From: Candidula unifasciata
Taxonomy: Eukaryota; Mollusca; Gastropoda; Stylommatophora; Geomitridae
NCBI GenBank assembly: GCA_905116865.2
Contig: CAJHNH020008565.1
Span: 620,001-684,000 of the forward strand
DNA: 64,000 bases
Direction: 5' to 3'
Part shown: in pieces, positions 32,501 to 43,820 of the stretch
How the letters are laid out: each line of letters opens with the position of its first letter
How positions within the stretch are numbered: the first letter of the stretch is position 1
Program-made: the position numbers and the translations under genes
Notes under the pieces: model-generated
Told to the model about the DNA's origin: nothing
The model's input: the letters and a program-made list of their open reading frames with translations, nothing else
Databases searched by the model: none

Positions 32501-33224
32501 GTGCTGTGATGTCAATTCTTGACTCAACTCAACTGCCTAGAAAACTTACAGACAGCTAACAAATGTTGGGGTTCATTTACATCCTGCAAAGAGTTTGCAA
32601 TTAACAAACACATACGGAAACAGACTGTACATTTCCTTTTCTTCATTTGTCTCCCAGGTAAGCTTAGGCCATCAGTCAACTCTCGCCAAGTCATCCTCTT
32701 TTGCTATCACACATGTATCTCACCCTGTCTTTTCTCCAGGTATTATTTATGATTTTTCTAAGTAATAGGAGTTGTGTCTCTGTGATCCAGACCCCTCCTG
32801 GCTTTCTCCGCACCTCTTCTTAAGTCTTCTAGAAGAAGAACCTCACTCAACTTGGTTGGGTGGTTATTAATTTTCTTCCCTTCATTTATTCAGTATTTGG
32901 TTTTTGTGGCCATAATTTTTGACAGGATTAGTACAGAACCACAAGCCTGACCCTGCTCTTAATCATTTTTTATGAATACTCAGTAGGGTGCAGTGTTACT
33001 TTATGTTCCTTCCCCCGAGCCCTGGGTAACACACAGGCTAGATTGTACACTGACTGTCACTGTGAACTCTGTTCATATGAGATTATTAATGATAAATTCA
33101 AAGGAAGCAAACATTATAGATTTTAAAAAAACATTTAATATTGTTTCTTATTTTTCATTAGAAAGATTTTTTTTTTAAACTGTTGTTACAATTTTAGACC
33201 CGCAACACCATAATAGTACCCTAG
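32501..33224. other. Non-coding
   Basis: No exon or element could be supported. It includes several T-rich stretches. Confidence 0.3.
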
Positions 33225-33600
33225 GATGTGTCAAACAGTCATTGTGTCAGTATATCTCAGACTTCAGAATTCTTTGAGGTCATTGAAGTTATATATCCCA
33301 CTGGCATAACAGGGGGAAATGAAAATAATGGGGTGAAGGAGGGGTGGGGGGAGGGGGGGGGGGAATGCATGCTATCACTATTTATCTCAAGGGGGGGGGG
33401 ATGCATGCTATCACTATTATCTCAGACCAGATTTTGTTGAGGTCATCAAATATCCCACAGACATTACAAGAGAAAATGAAAATAATGGAGAAAAATTGCA
33501 TGTTGTCAGTATTTATCTCAGACCAGATTTTGTGGAGGTCATCTAATCCTACAGACCTAACAGTGAAAAATGAAAGTATTGGAGGGAGACAAATGACTTG
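33225..33600. repeat. Tandem repeat of about 105 bp (3 units) with long G runs
   Basis: Three to four diverged units share ATCTCAGACCAGATTTTGT, GAGGTCAT and GAAAATGAAAATAATGG. Between units the plus strand has GGAGGGGTGGGGGGAGG (33340-33356) and further G runs near 33390, which could form a G-quadruplex. Confidence 0.75.
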
Positions 33601-33864
33601 ATTTACAAAAGTGAAGCTAAACAACTATGTGCAAGGAAATATGATTGCCTGAGTGAGCCCAAAATAGATCCTCATATGTTGACTGTGCATCTGTGTGTGC
33701 TACTTTGGATGACGGAAAAAGCTTTTTGCCAAGCCTTCCTTGGATGTCCAAATGACATAAATCAGCTGTAAATAGAACAGGGAGGTTGCCTCATCGCTTC
33801 CAGGCAGCGAGAACGGAGCGCATATTTGAATGCCCAGAGTTGTGTGATGGCCCTTTTGGGGTTA
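33601..33864. other. Non-coding
   Basis: No feature beyond weak similarity to LINE 3' sequence. The text toward 33850 leads into the inverted LINE ends. Confidence 0.3.
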
Positions 33865-34205
33865 AATTAAGAATCGACATCATAGCACTTGGGACACCCC
33901 TATAAGCACTCCGTCCCCATCTTCAGCAGCAAACAAAGAGTTCCAGTTCCACCAGTAACTGTCTGATTGTATATCTGTCCCGCCCTTCCCTTGAGTGTCG
34001 GGAGAGGGAAGAATTCACTATGACCTAGAAAGAATATGCAAATCAGTGACCACAGGATCAGGTAGATAATCACTGCTCAGAAAAAAGGCAAGATGAACAT
34101 ATAATCAGATTACAACCGGCACCACTGGTACGGGAACTCTGTGCTGGCTGCTGAGGATAACAGCAGAGCATTTGAGGGAATGTTGTGATGTCTATTCTTA
34201 AATCT
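33865..34205. repeat. Two I-like LINE 3' ends in inverted (back-to-back) arrangement
   Basis: Minus copy 33865-33990 (on the plus strand AAGAATCGACATCATAGCAC ... CCCATCTTCAGCAGC ... GAGTTCC) and plus copy 34080-34205 (GGCAAGATGAACATATAATC ... GGAACTCTGTGCTGGCTGCT ... GATGTCTATTCTTA) form an imperfect inverted repeat with a spacer of about 90 bp. Each is only the last 120-130 bp of the LINE. Confidence 0.7.
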
Positions 34206-34479
34206 TCTCCATAATCATCACTCATGCGAGCGATGTAAATTCTTTGTGACTGTTTACAGCATAGCTGCAATATTTGAGCCAGCGCATCCGACTTGTTCGA
34301 GCATTTGTTATCTGGGAGTTATTCAATCAGAATCAGGGAATTATCCTCTGAAAAAACTAATAGGAAACTTGACAGAAGTTGGAAAGAAGTCAAATGTTTC
34401 ATGGAAAGGCACACATATTGCAATTCTTTTGTGAACAGACACAACTAAAAGATAATATTGGAATGAATCAGAAACAGTC

Positions 34480-34760
34480 ATCATCATCATGAATTTCTAC
34501 ATTTCCTGATAAGCATCATGGGGAGGAAAAGTTTGTGATCCATTGCTTGATGGGTATAAATAGCTATTTTTATTCCGTTTTGATGCAGAAGCTCTTTAGT
34601 ATCATCAGTCCATTTCTGCTAAGGTGACCTCTTGCTTTCTCATCAGATCTTTTCATGTGTAGCTCCTGTGTTGGTTGTTTTCTATCTTTATTCTAACAGA
34701 TGACCAAACCATTTGATCTTCATTATGTCAATGAATTTGGTGACCTCCTGCTTTCTGCCC
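34480..34760 (-). pseudogene. LINE 3' end with (ATG)n tail
   Basis: Minus reading gives KIKWFGHL (IKWFGHLVRM-type motif just before the end of RTE-like ORF2), then NNQHRSYT-type text. The tail is ATGATGATGATGACTG (complement of 34480-34495). Confidence 0.65.
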
Positions 34761-34769
34761 CAGTCTAAG

Positions 34770-34955
34770 ACGCATATGTTGTTTTAAAGCACCGTCTGAC
34801 TGTTGCCGCAGACCCTATTATAACCCAACTTATAGGTTAAACGGGGTTTCTAGGACCTGTCCCTGGTTGATCATCATTCAAATGGTGGCACTTTGTTTTA
34901 CCTGGTGTTTCTCGCGTGATGTGATGTCCTTGTGGGGTTGAATGTCATCATCATC
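34770..34955 (-). mobile_element. SINE-like family B copy between two LINE ends
   Basis: In window orientation: GTTTTAAAGCACCGTCTGAC, TATTATAACCCAACTTATAG, TTTCTAGGACCTGT, AAATGGTGGCACTTTG, GTGATGTCCTTGTGGGGTTG, then a TCATCATCATC tail. Same orientation as 9858-10065. Confidence 0.68.
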
Positions 34956-35065
34956 TTTCACATCAGATCTTTTCATCTTTAGCGCCTCTGTTGGTAGTTT
35001 TCTAGCTTCATTCTAACGAAATGACCAAACCAGTTTTCTTCTTTTTCTCAATGAATTTGGTGCAT
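34956..35065 (-). pseudogene. Second LINE 3' end, same family as 34480-34760
   Basis: ATCTTTTCATCTTTAGCGCC and TTCTAACGAAATGACCAAAC, then CTCAATGAATTTGGTG repeat the block at 34660-34745 in the same order and orientation. Confidence 0.65.
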
Positions 35066-35716
35066 GGTGTTGTTCCAACTGTTTGTCAAACAATATCCAT
35101 CCCCACTTTGTCTCAGATGGTTAATTTTGGCTACTTTCCTCAGCCATATCATTTCACGGTGTTAATTTTAAGTAGGTTACCCTATAATAATGTCCAAGTT
35201 TGGCACTGGTAGTACAGTTTTGGTATATGCATATATTGTTTATAAACTATTTCTTGTTGGTCATACTGACATTTGGATGTCTTAATAACGGTGTCATTTG
35301 GTATATAAGTGCACTTGCTTAATGAGATCTTGTTTCTTTTGCCCCATCCATTCTCCCGTCCTCCCAGAAAATTTCCTAGATTTTTAAATGTTTAACTTAC
35401 TTCCAAAAGTTTCTATTTAACCCGATATGTAGCAGACTGGGAATTCTACTGAGCTGCTTTACTTCATTGTTAGGTGTATTTCTTTACTTCATTGTTAGGT
35501 GTATTTACTTTTATGTTATATTTTCTGCATGTTAAACCAAGCCTGTTCAGACAATCTTGTAGTCTACTCAGAAGCAATAGAGAAAAGAAGACTAGTCACA
35601 GAACGACAATAATTTTTGTTATAAACCTACACTTTGCAGGTGACCTCAGAACTGCATAAAGTAGAGTTTTTAAGGTTAAAAAGATTTTGTGGGCATATAT
35701 ATATACATTGGACAAG
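35066..35716. other. Non-coding
   Basis: No exon or element recognised. It contains a short direct duplication, CTTTACTTCATTGTTAGGTG, at about 35456-35510. Confidence 0.35.
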
Positions 35717-36290
35717 TCACATAAGCGCTTGGATCCTCAGCGTGTAGCGACTGATAACACCAGTTCTGTACTGTATTGGTTTACTATTTTTTTGGCTACC
35801 TGTAGTGTGTTCATGTTTGGCGACACCTCTTTTGACCTGAAGCTCTTGTAGTCTTTTCAGTGTTGCTGATTCAAGGTAGTCTCCTGAATCATCGTCTGGT
35901 ACTGCCTCCTTAAGAGCATTGAGAATGTCAGCTCGGTCTATTGATTTTCCTGCACGTACCATGGCCCTGCCAACAAGCCAATCCGCTCGTTCATTCCCTC
36001 TTACCCCAGAGTTTCAGGGAACAAAAATGTAACTCTTCCTTTCAGACGAAATGTCTTCGGCATCTACAACCATTTTTTTCGAATCCATTCTGTCTCCATC
36101 TCCTTAAGCATGCTCATGGAATCACTTAGACAACACGCATGGGAAACTGCTGTGTCTCTAGCTACATCATTGCTTTCCAATTCCAATTCGTCCAACAAAA
36201 ATTCCAAATTTGATCCTCTTTCAGCCGCCCGGAGGCCTGCTATATCAAAGAAGGGTCCTTAGCTGTCTTATATGGTTTCCTTTTATTTGT
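35717..36290 (-). pseudogene. I-like LINE RNase H, downstream half
   Basis: In shifting minus frames: GLRAAERGSNLEFLLDELEL (36240-36180), SDSMSMLKEMETEW (36130-36090), PETLG and GNERADWLVGRA-type text (36020-35960), then MVRAGKSIDRADILNALKEA to 35717. The matching upstream half, with TDGSV, is at 38995-39100, so the element appears split by the 36300-38990 block. Confidence 0.7.
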
Positions 36291-36299
36291 GGTGTGTAG

Positions 36300-37092
36300 T
36301 CACACCTTATATTATGGTTGTTTGCTTCCTTGTTGTGCTGCGGTGATTGTAGTTTTTGGGTTTTGGTGTGATCCAGATCTCTTTGCGATGATATTGACGG
36401 GTACTAACTGACTGTTGCTGGTGCTGGGCTTGCCTCGTGCTGGTCGCTGTGCTGGTGCCCTGTTGCTGCTTGGTTGCCGATCTGTAAGCCGTCAGAAAAA
36501 GCCAAACAAACATCCGTTGCGCCGTTATGAACAATGTTCCTTTTCAGAACAAACAGGGCCGTCACAATCTGTTGTTGTGACCGGCACGGGGTTTTTTTTT
36601 CTACGGAGTGTGGAGAAGTAGTGGAGGTAAGATAGACTGCAAATGAGAGATCAGTTTGCCCGAATGTGCCAGTAGATGTGATAGTAAGGTCGGGAGAATG
36701 AGAGTGACAGATAGAGGTAGGATCCACCCTGGTCGGCTGAGGTCACCTGATCTGAAATAAAATTGAAAGGCAATTGTTAAACATACACGTGGGGTGGGGT
36801 GGCATGACGGTGACTGGAATTCCCAAGTGCTGGTTCCCTTAGGTGCAATGCCCTCGGCTATCTGCTTCGGAGCGTCGGGTGGCCTGTGGTATTTTCCGTT
36901 GCCTTCTTTTTTCTGAAAATAAACTAGATTTAAGATTTTGGTTAGTTCAATGGTGATTACGTGGTTATTTGCCAGTGGGGCGGAGCGGGTGGGAGTGGCT
37001 CCGGTACGGCGATTGTCTGTCCGGTTGGCGGTTGTTTGTTTTAGGCTGTCCGTAAAGATGGCGGCTTGTTCAGTGGGCTCTTTCTGCGGCTC
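36300..37092 (-). other. Probable non-coding part of the ORF1-bearing LINE
   Basis: A-rich on the minus strand, with Gln/Thr/Ser-rich frames (36534-36307, 36727-36404) lacking a domain. It lies directly downstream of the ORF1 stop, where ORF2 would be expected, but no endonuclease motif is visible. The element may be truncated here. Confidence 0.4.
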
Positions 37093-38502
37093 TTAGAATT
37101 GGCGGCGGCCTCTTCTCTTGGGAGTGCCGTTATTCCAATGATTTCTCTTGCGAATTTGGATCAGGGCCGCATTAAGTTCGTCATAGAGTTTGTCAATTAT
37201 TTCGTGCTTTTCTATTTCTTCTGGTGTTTTGACTGTTTTCTCGATCATTTCCCATTTGTATTGAATGCAGTAGCGCCTACTTTCTTCGTCGTACACCAGC
37301 TTGTGCGGGTCAACATGCTCGTTGTATTCTTCAAGCAGTGCCATGAGGTCGGCCTCGCAAGTTGCGTCAGATGTTGCTTTCAGGCTTCTGGGTGGGGTGA
37401 CTGGCCGCCTGGTGGCTGTTTCTTCGCTTGGTTCTTCGTTCATGTCGAGGTCTGTCATCTGTTCCTGGTGCTGCATCACTGCCGCTTCGGTAACTGTGCT
37501 TTTGTCGGTACTTGGTTGTTTTACAGCTTTGCTGGAGGCCTCTCTTGCTTTCTCTAGCAGGGCGCGCTCTGTTCTTGCCGCCAGCACTGCAGCTTCGGCT
37601 TCTGCTTTTGCCTGGATCATAAGGGTGACTTCTTTATAAGTGCTCTCTCGGGCTTCCCTAAGTGCTTCGGTTTCCTTTCTTCTCTCCTCCCTTTCTTCCT
37701 GTCGGCGGGTCTCGTCTGCAGCTTTTTCTGCTTGTAATTTTAGTGTCATTACTGTCAGATTTTTCTGCATTTGTGTAGCCTCTGCTAGCCACTTTGTTTG
37801 CTGCGAGACTTGTTCTTGTTTGTCGTCTTTCAAGGCTTTGATTTCGTCACGCATCTGCGAAATCAGGTCTAGCAACTGCGTTCTGTCGGCGTCGGTGTTG
37901 GTGGCGTCAGACTTTTCTTTGCGGAGAGCTCTGATTTCAGCTAAAATTTCAGAAATTTGTAGCGAGATTTCAGGGTCCTTTGCGGCTGTGATCGCCTTGT
38001 CGGTTAGTCTGTCTGATGTCCGTTGTGCTGGCTTCCCACTTGATTGCTTTGGTGCTGCTGAGTACCTGGGTGCTACGTATCTCTGTCTAGCTGCTTCGTG
38101 AGTGGTTCTTAGGGTCCTCTTGCACTGCTGGAGATACGGGCAGCCCATGTATCTCGCGCCGTGCGCACCGGAACAGTTGGAGCATTTGCGGTTGCTGTTC
38201 GGTTTTTTGAAGTTAGTGTCAATTTTAGCCAGCGGGCACTCCTTGAATTCGTGCTCACCAGAACAGTATCTGCACGAAAGGCTGCTGCGGCAGGACGAAG
38301 CTGTATGCCACGCCCTATTGCAGCGCGAGCACTGCATGATGTCTGGTGTGCTGGTCTCAGGCTGACGCTGCTTTCGTTGGCGAGGGGGTCCTTGCGTCGC
38401 TACCGAGGCGGCATCAGGCCCCCCTGAAGGGTCGGCTCCCGGGGGTGCGGCCCTCTGTGCTGGTGATCCTAGTGTTTCAATCGTAATGGGCGCAGTGTCC
38501 AT
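37093..38502 (-). CDS. LINE ORF1 protein with three zinc knuckles and a coiled coil
   Basis: An open frame of 469 codons. Residues 58-121 hold three Cys-Cys-His-Cys knuckles: C58/C61/H66/C71, C77/C80/H84/C89 and C107/C110/H114/C121. From about 185 to 340 the sequence is rich in Glu, Lys, Arg, Ala and Gln with heptad-like spacing (coiled coil). The C-terminus is basic (KRRGRR). Such gag-like ORF1 proteins bind the LINE RNA and form the particle for target-primed reverse transcription. The knuckle block is close to that of the ORF1 at 61541-63412. The N-terminus lacks the segment preceding the knuckles there, so it may be shortened. A full open frame of this length suggests a fairly young copy. 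Confidence 0.82.
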   Translation of the reverse strand: MDTAPITIETLGSPAQRAAPPGADPSGGPDAASVATQGPPRQRKQRQPETSTPDIMQCSRCNRAWHTASSCRSSLSCRYCSGEHEFKECPLAKIDTNFKKPNSNRKCSNCSGAHGARYMGCPYLQQCKRTLRTTHEAARQRYVAPRYSAAPKQSSGKPAQRTSDRLTDKAITAAKDPEISLQISEILAEIRALRKEKSDATNTDADRTQLLDLISQMRDEIKALKDDKQEQVSQQTKWLAEATQMQKNLTVMTLKLQAEKAADETRRQEEREERRKETEALREARESTYKEVTLMIQAKAEAEAAVLAARTERALLEKAREASSKAVKQPSTDKSTVTEAAVMQHQEQMTDLDMNEEPSEETATRRPVTPPRSLKATSDATCEADLMALLEEYNEHVDPHKLVYDEESRRYCIQYKWEMIEKTVKTPEEIEKHEIIDKLYDELNAALIQIRKRNHWNNGTPKRRGRRQF

Positions 38503-38994
38503 TTTCTCCGGTAATTATAAAAGTTCTCGAATTTATTTAGAGGTTAAACGCACGCCCTAGGTTTCGGTTTTAAAGAGTTTATAATGTAAATTATAATTAC
38601 CTAGGGCATTGTTCCTTCCTCTGTTGATTCTTGAATAGACTGGTGTAGATCTTTGTTGCTGGTAGTTGCCGTTGGCTAGGTGCGTACACGGGCTGCTAAT
38701 GACCCACCCGCAGCCGACTCCGATAGTTTAGTCGAGACAGACTCAGCCGAATATCAAGCGAATCTGTCCAGTAGCTAGCTATCGAAAATCAGGCAACGAA
38801 TGTATAGTTAGCGGGCAACGTGATCAGGCGGGGCGGGCTTGAGCGTTCAACGTCTTGCTCGGGCGAAAGCTGTCAGCGAACTGATCATCATTGCTTTTGT
38901 TACCGCAATCACTTCCATTGTCAAACTACTTGTAGTTGAAGCAAAAACTCCCGCTTTCTTCTTTTACAGTTTTCCCTTGAGCCAGAAGCGTTAA
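38503..38994 (-). other. Putative 5' UTR of the ORF1-bearing LINE
   Basis: GC-richer than its surroundings, without a frame. It lies upstream of ORF1 on the minus strand and ends where I-like LINE RNase H text resumes at about 38995. Confidence 0.4.
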
Positions 38995-39600
38995 AGCCCA
39001 TGAATTTTGTACATGTCGAAGACGGATCCGTCAGTGTAGATAACTGCACCCCTGTCAGCAGAATTTTTAAGAATCAAGGCTTGAACTTCTGCCTCAGCCA
39101 CCAATGGGTCTTGTTGTTTATGCCGACTGAAAAGGATATAACCAACTCTGCTGGCACTCGTATCCATTCCTCGCCAGATTCTGTGTTCTCAATTGAACAA
39201 ACTTGTTGAATAATGTCCTCAGGATTTTACTCTTTTCAACCTGCTGCCCATCTTTCTGCGAATCTCACTGTGCAGTGGGTGGTGAGTATCAGCACTGATA
39301 CGTAGATACGTATGTGCTCAGCAGATCACTGTTCTCACTTCCATGGTTGGAAGATCAAGGATTTAACGCATCGCTTTGCATGTTGTATTTTTATGTGCAT
39401 CAAAGTATGATGCGCATGGCCTCATTCTGTTTCCGATTTGGTCAAAGCGTACTCAATTACAGAAAGGATCCGACCCTTGTATAAGAAAAAAGGTTAATTT
39501 TCTCAGTTTGTCGCAGCCATAATCCTTGGTACCGTCCAATCTCTCGTTGGCTTTATTATCACGTGGTTCACATGCTCATAAGACAACAATCAAAACACAC
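38995..39600 (-). pseudogene. I-like LINE: end of RT and start of RNase H
   Basis: Minus reading gives NKANERLDGTK (39560), ILSVIEYALTK (39465; the LSVIEYA block also seen near 5330), and near 39050 VQLSTLTDPSSTCTKFMGFN with an adjacent frame giving a YTDGS-type start. Read with 35717-36290, it completes one split element. Confidence 0.6.
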
Positions 39601-39683
39601 TTTTTTTTTTTTAACATGTCTAGAAATCATGAGTTGTTAACCCTTTGGCTCGCTACTATGGATATTGCAACCCTTCGACCTTG

Positions 39684-39826
39684 ATTCCATAATAGATACC
39701 GTAAATCTGGGAGACATGTGGCTTTTCTGCCTACCCCCGGGTGTGAACCCGGACCACTAGGAGTTCGTCACCCGGTCGCCACTCAATCATGTTTAACTAA
39801 CTAAGCTAGCGAACCGGGCAAACACA
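39684..39826 (-). mobile_element. tRNA-derived SINE
   Basis: The minus strand has an A-box-like TAGCTTAGTTAG followed by a B-box-like GGTCCGGGTTCACACCCG in tRNA spacing, then GGGGGTAGGCAGAAAAGCC and a short body. A second, diverged copy is at 51963-52075. Confidence 0.68.
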
Positions 39827-40103
39827 CTCCTAAATACTTCATTGAACGAGTTCTCTCCTTGATCTCCGAACTCAGACGGTGCGTTTATAATATGGTTATT
39901 CAGCGAAAACCTTGTCACTGTTGACTTTGACACATGTATATGGTAAATCTCCATACTTTGACATATGTATATAGTAAATCTCTATGTATAGAGTATAAGT
40001 GTCCGTCGTTAATTAAATTATTACATTGACCTGCTGCAGTCTTAACCTTGTTTAACTCTTAATCTTTATCAGGGTCCCCCCCCCCCCCAGTATTTACTGT
40101 TTC

Positions 40104-42412
40104 CAGTGTTGCCACTTTTCTTTGACAAAAATATCCAAAACGGTGTCAAAAAATACCTAAAAAGATCTAAATCTGCGTGTAAAAGATCTAGAAAAACATT
40201 CACATTGAAAAAGTCAAAAATTACATAGCTTTTGTTATGACTTACCCAACATAATCATGTCCTCACCTTCACTGATGTCTGACTCACAAGATCCACAGGA
40301 TAAACTTAGCTTGGATAATGAAGTTGAAGCTTCAGATCCAAAATGACCCTGGTATGCTTTAGCTGTTCAAATTTCTTTATAAGTGAAACAGTGGGCTTAT
40401 TTCTCTAGTCTCATCAGGCCGAATTTTAATGGCACGATAGCATTTAAGAGGTCAAATTTCATACTGTTTTTTTAGGTTAGATTTGATATAATTCCTAGCA
40501 CAGAAAACTCTTTCTACGTCAGCATTTGAGTGGGGTAGTATCATGGCAGACATGTCACTTTAAAGAGATTACAGAATGGACTGTTTGATGAGGCATCTTT
40601 AAATTGTCTCACTTCACTCCAAAACGCTTTAGTTTCTGTTTTGTTTGTCTATTCAGCTTACTTTATTTTGGTTAACTGATATTCTGCTTCTGCGACACTA
40701 TTATCAGTAGCCCTTAAAAATTTCATAACTTTACAATATTTAGGTATGTCCTTTATTGGCTGAAGTATGTTGCTCACAGAAAAAAGTGAAATATTTTTCA
40801 AAACATCTAGATTTTCAGGAAGTCTCTGCTTCAGTTGCATCAATAATGAGATAAGGAAATCTTGACAGCGTTTTCTTAAGTTGTTCTCTTCATTCTCTGT
40901 TAACGGTCCTTTTTTTTTTTTTTTTAAATCATCAATTTTTGATTCGATTTAATATCCAAGGTGTGGCTTAGGAGCCAAATAGCCCTCTATAGTGCAAGTG
41001 AGCAAATCAGCTTTAGAAGTTGGCAACACCAGTCTTTTACCGAGTGAAATAGCAAGGTGAGATCATCAAGTAATTTAACTTTATCAACAAGTTTAGATAC
41101 GAACAGTTTATTAACTTTTTGCACTTCCATTAGAATAGGTTATAAAAAGAGAATGAATGACAAATTTTTTCATCACTGTACATTCCATATAGTATTTCAG
41201 CTGTGTAGCACTTTTCACTTTGTCTTGTTATTTCAAAGTGTGTCTTAAACTTCAGCCATTGCTTCATAATTCTTCCAACAGCTGGTTAAATTGATAACCA
41301 TCTAGTTTTGCAATCTGACAGAATTTTCGGTGGTGTGGAACCATCATTCAAGGCTGTATATAATGTGTTGTATTGCTGTTGTCTGACAAATATTTGGAAA
41401 ACCAGTAAAGTGTTTCAGCAATAAGGTATTCCAAATTCCTTGGTAAATATTTAGATGAAGCATGTGAAAATGCTAGCTGCAATGAATGACGCATAAATTT
41501 TATAAGTATTAACGATGGGTTAGCTTCCTTCAACTTGGCATAAACGCCATTGTTTATACCAACCATCACTAAGGCATTATCAGTACCAATTACAGCCACA
41601 TTCTTCAAGCCTAACTGTTTGCTGATTAAAAGGTCCTTCAGTTCCTAAACTATACTTTCTACATCACACTTTTCGAATTGAACTAGTCCAAGATTTTTTA
41701 CAAATCGATCAAATGGTCACAATTTGAAATTGCGCAGTGACAAATTAAAAACATTGCGACTGATACTTAAACTTTTGATGATTCATCTATCAGTATAGTT
41801 CTGAAAACAGATGCCAGCGGTGTAATATCTTTAAATGAAACTGCAGTTTTATGCTTTTTTATTTTCGCTTTAATTTCACACTTGCAGTATTACAAGCTTT
41901 GGTCATATCCCCAGTTTTTAATTTTGTCATCATGCAACCACTCTTTCCAAATTTTTTGCTCATACTTTACTTTTGGCATGTTGAAAGGTTTTTTTTTCAA
42001 AATGAAAGCCACATAAGAAGGTGAGCAATTATTTTTTTTAAATCACATGAAAAAGAAACGCAAAGTCAGCACAGTGAGGATACGGTTGAACAAAGTTAGT
42101 ATGATTTACGCGCGTTTTTATTAATCAGTACCGGGGCTGCCAGATATTTGTGCGTTGACCCCAGTGAGAGTTCAAAGTTCAAGTAATGGCAGTTGTCACA
42201 GTGTACGTGCCAGACCAAAACAAAAATATTGTAGTAAATATTTTACACAGTAATTATTAAATTGACAATGAAAGTTAAAAAAATCTATATAATATCTTAC
42301 TCCAAATGAAAAAGTCTAGAAAAATATTTACGATCTAAATGTCAAAAACAGTATCTAAATGCAATGAAAAAGATCTAAATTTGGATATAAAAGATCCAAA
42401 GTGGCAACACTG
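40104..42412 (-). mobile_element. hAT transposon, 2,309 bp, with 8-bp target duplication
   Basis: The ends are CAGTGTTGCCACTTTTC and, reverse-complemented, CAGTGTTGCCACTTTGG. The 8-bp ACTGTTTC flanks both sides exactly (40096-40103 and 42413-42420). Transposase remains are on the minus strand. These are VIGTDNALVMVGINNGVYAK and HSLQLAFSHASSKYLPRNLE at 41608-41348, a middle segment at 40843-40658, and the hAT dimerisation motif SNADVERVF near 40530. Stops and frameshifts between them make it defective, but the ends are in good condition. Confidence 0.93.
41348..41608 (-). pseudogene. hAT transposase fragment
   Basis: An 86-codon frame with the catalytic-core phrase GTDNALVMVGINNG (Asp of the RNase H-like fold) and CVxHSLQL-like MRHSLQLAFSHAS. 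It is homologous to host-domesticated and free hAT proteins that carry GTDNASVMxG. The remainder of the protein is scattered in other frames of the same element. Confidence 0.85.
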
Positions 42413-42589
42413 ACTGTTTCCTGTATGTTCTAGTAGAACTGATACAAAATGCAACGTCACGGTGATTCTCCAAGTTCTAAATCAAGGGTGTTTGTTCAGA
42501 CAGAACTCGAATACTGTGCTAAAATTCGAATCGAACGGACCAGCCTACGAATCCAAACAGTCGAATACTTTATTTGGGTTGGCTTTAGG

Positions 42590-43690
42590 TACGTCAAGAA
42601 TTGACTTCACAGCTCTCAGAGCATTCCCATGCGCGTTCCGTCCTCATCTTCAGCAGCCAGCGCAGAGTTCCACTACAAATAGTACTGGTTGTAATTTGGT
42701 TTTATGTATGTCTTGCCTTTTCTCTGAGTGTAGGGAACCGACTAGACCCTCTAGTTACACCCACGTGCATAATTCTCTCTAGGCCATAATAATCTCGTTT
42801 CTGACTTCATTCCATGTTCCCACAGGAGTTTGACCACATCGGCCTTGTTATGCATCAGTTCACCACTAAGGGATGCGATGCAGATCCAAACAATCTGTCT
42901 CCTTTTCATTCCCCACCACCCGCCATGGCCTGGAGAAAGGATCCAAAGTATGCTCACTACTCGTGACCTTTCCAGTGAAGCTTGCCACTTTGCTGGAAGC
43001 ATCCCTGTCTTCACATTTCTCAGCTTGCTCTTGAGTCTGTCACGATTACGATATGTGTATGCATCTTGTTTTCTAGCCACTGGAAAGCTGAAGTGGCCGC
43101 CTCCACCTCCATTCCCCTACTAGATGTTGCGGCTACCTATGTTAGGCTGTACTGCACTAAAAAAATCTCCATTGGTTTTCGCTACGAACCTCCAGGCACG
43201 TCGCTTCCCATCTCAACACAGAACCATCTGTATAGATATTCAGATCATCTGGGTGAGAATAGTCGTGAATCAACTGTTGGACTTCCACCTCCGTAGCACC
43301 CGCTGGTCATTCTCTGCACTCCCGGCTTAATGTGAGCATGATCCTACATAGGTCAGACTTTTCATCTAGTACTGTGACCAAATTCTTTCCTCGCCCAGTG
43401 TTCTCCAGCATGTAAACTTGTCTTTTTTCTCTTCTGCTTGAGCCATCCACGATTTCCCCCTTTATTTACAAGGATGTATCGCATGCACGTAATCGGGGTG
43501 ACTCTTGTACATCCCGGGAGCGTCCACATAGCTTTATTCTGTATGCGCTGCAGTTTTACTAGCTGACTCTTCGAGACAGTGAGTAACCCCAGTCCATAAT
43601 CAATCACTGAAATGATTAAGTGCTGGTCAATTGTGAACATCATTCTCTGCTCCATGTCCATCGCTGCCATAGTCTTTAATGCAATAAGGC
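42590..43690 (-). pseudogene. I-like LINE: RT end, RNase H and 3' end
   Basis: Minus frames: VIDYGLGLLTVSKSQLVKLQ with RIQNKAMWTLPGCTRVTPIT (43620-43480); the RNase H segment with KLRNVKTGMLPAKWQASLER and ILSPGHGG (43030-42900); and the 3' block GAACTCTGCGCTGGCTGCTG followed by GATGAGGACGGAACGC (42680-42640). The order agrees with 26960-32036. Stops are frequent. Confidence 0.8.
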
Positions 43691-43744
43691 CTTTTTATAG
43701 GCTTTGTCACAACCTCCTCTGACCATTGCCCACAGGCACATATG

Positions 43745-43820
43745 TATGCCCCCCCCCACACACACACACGCTAATGCACACATAATACCTGTATACACAT
43801 ACACGTATACACACATATGG
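43745..43820. repeat. CA/CATA-rich low-complexity tract
   Basis: CCCCCCCCCACACACACACAC followed by imperfect ATACAC repeats. Only a low-complexity label is supported. Confidence 0.7.
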
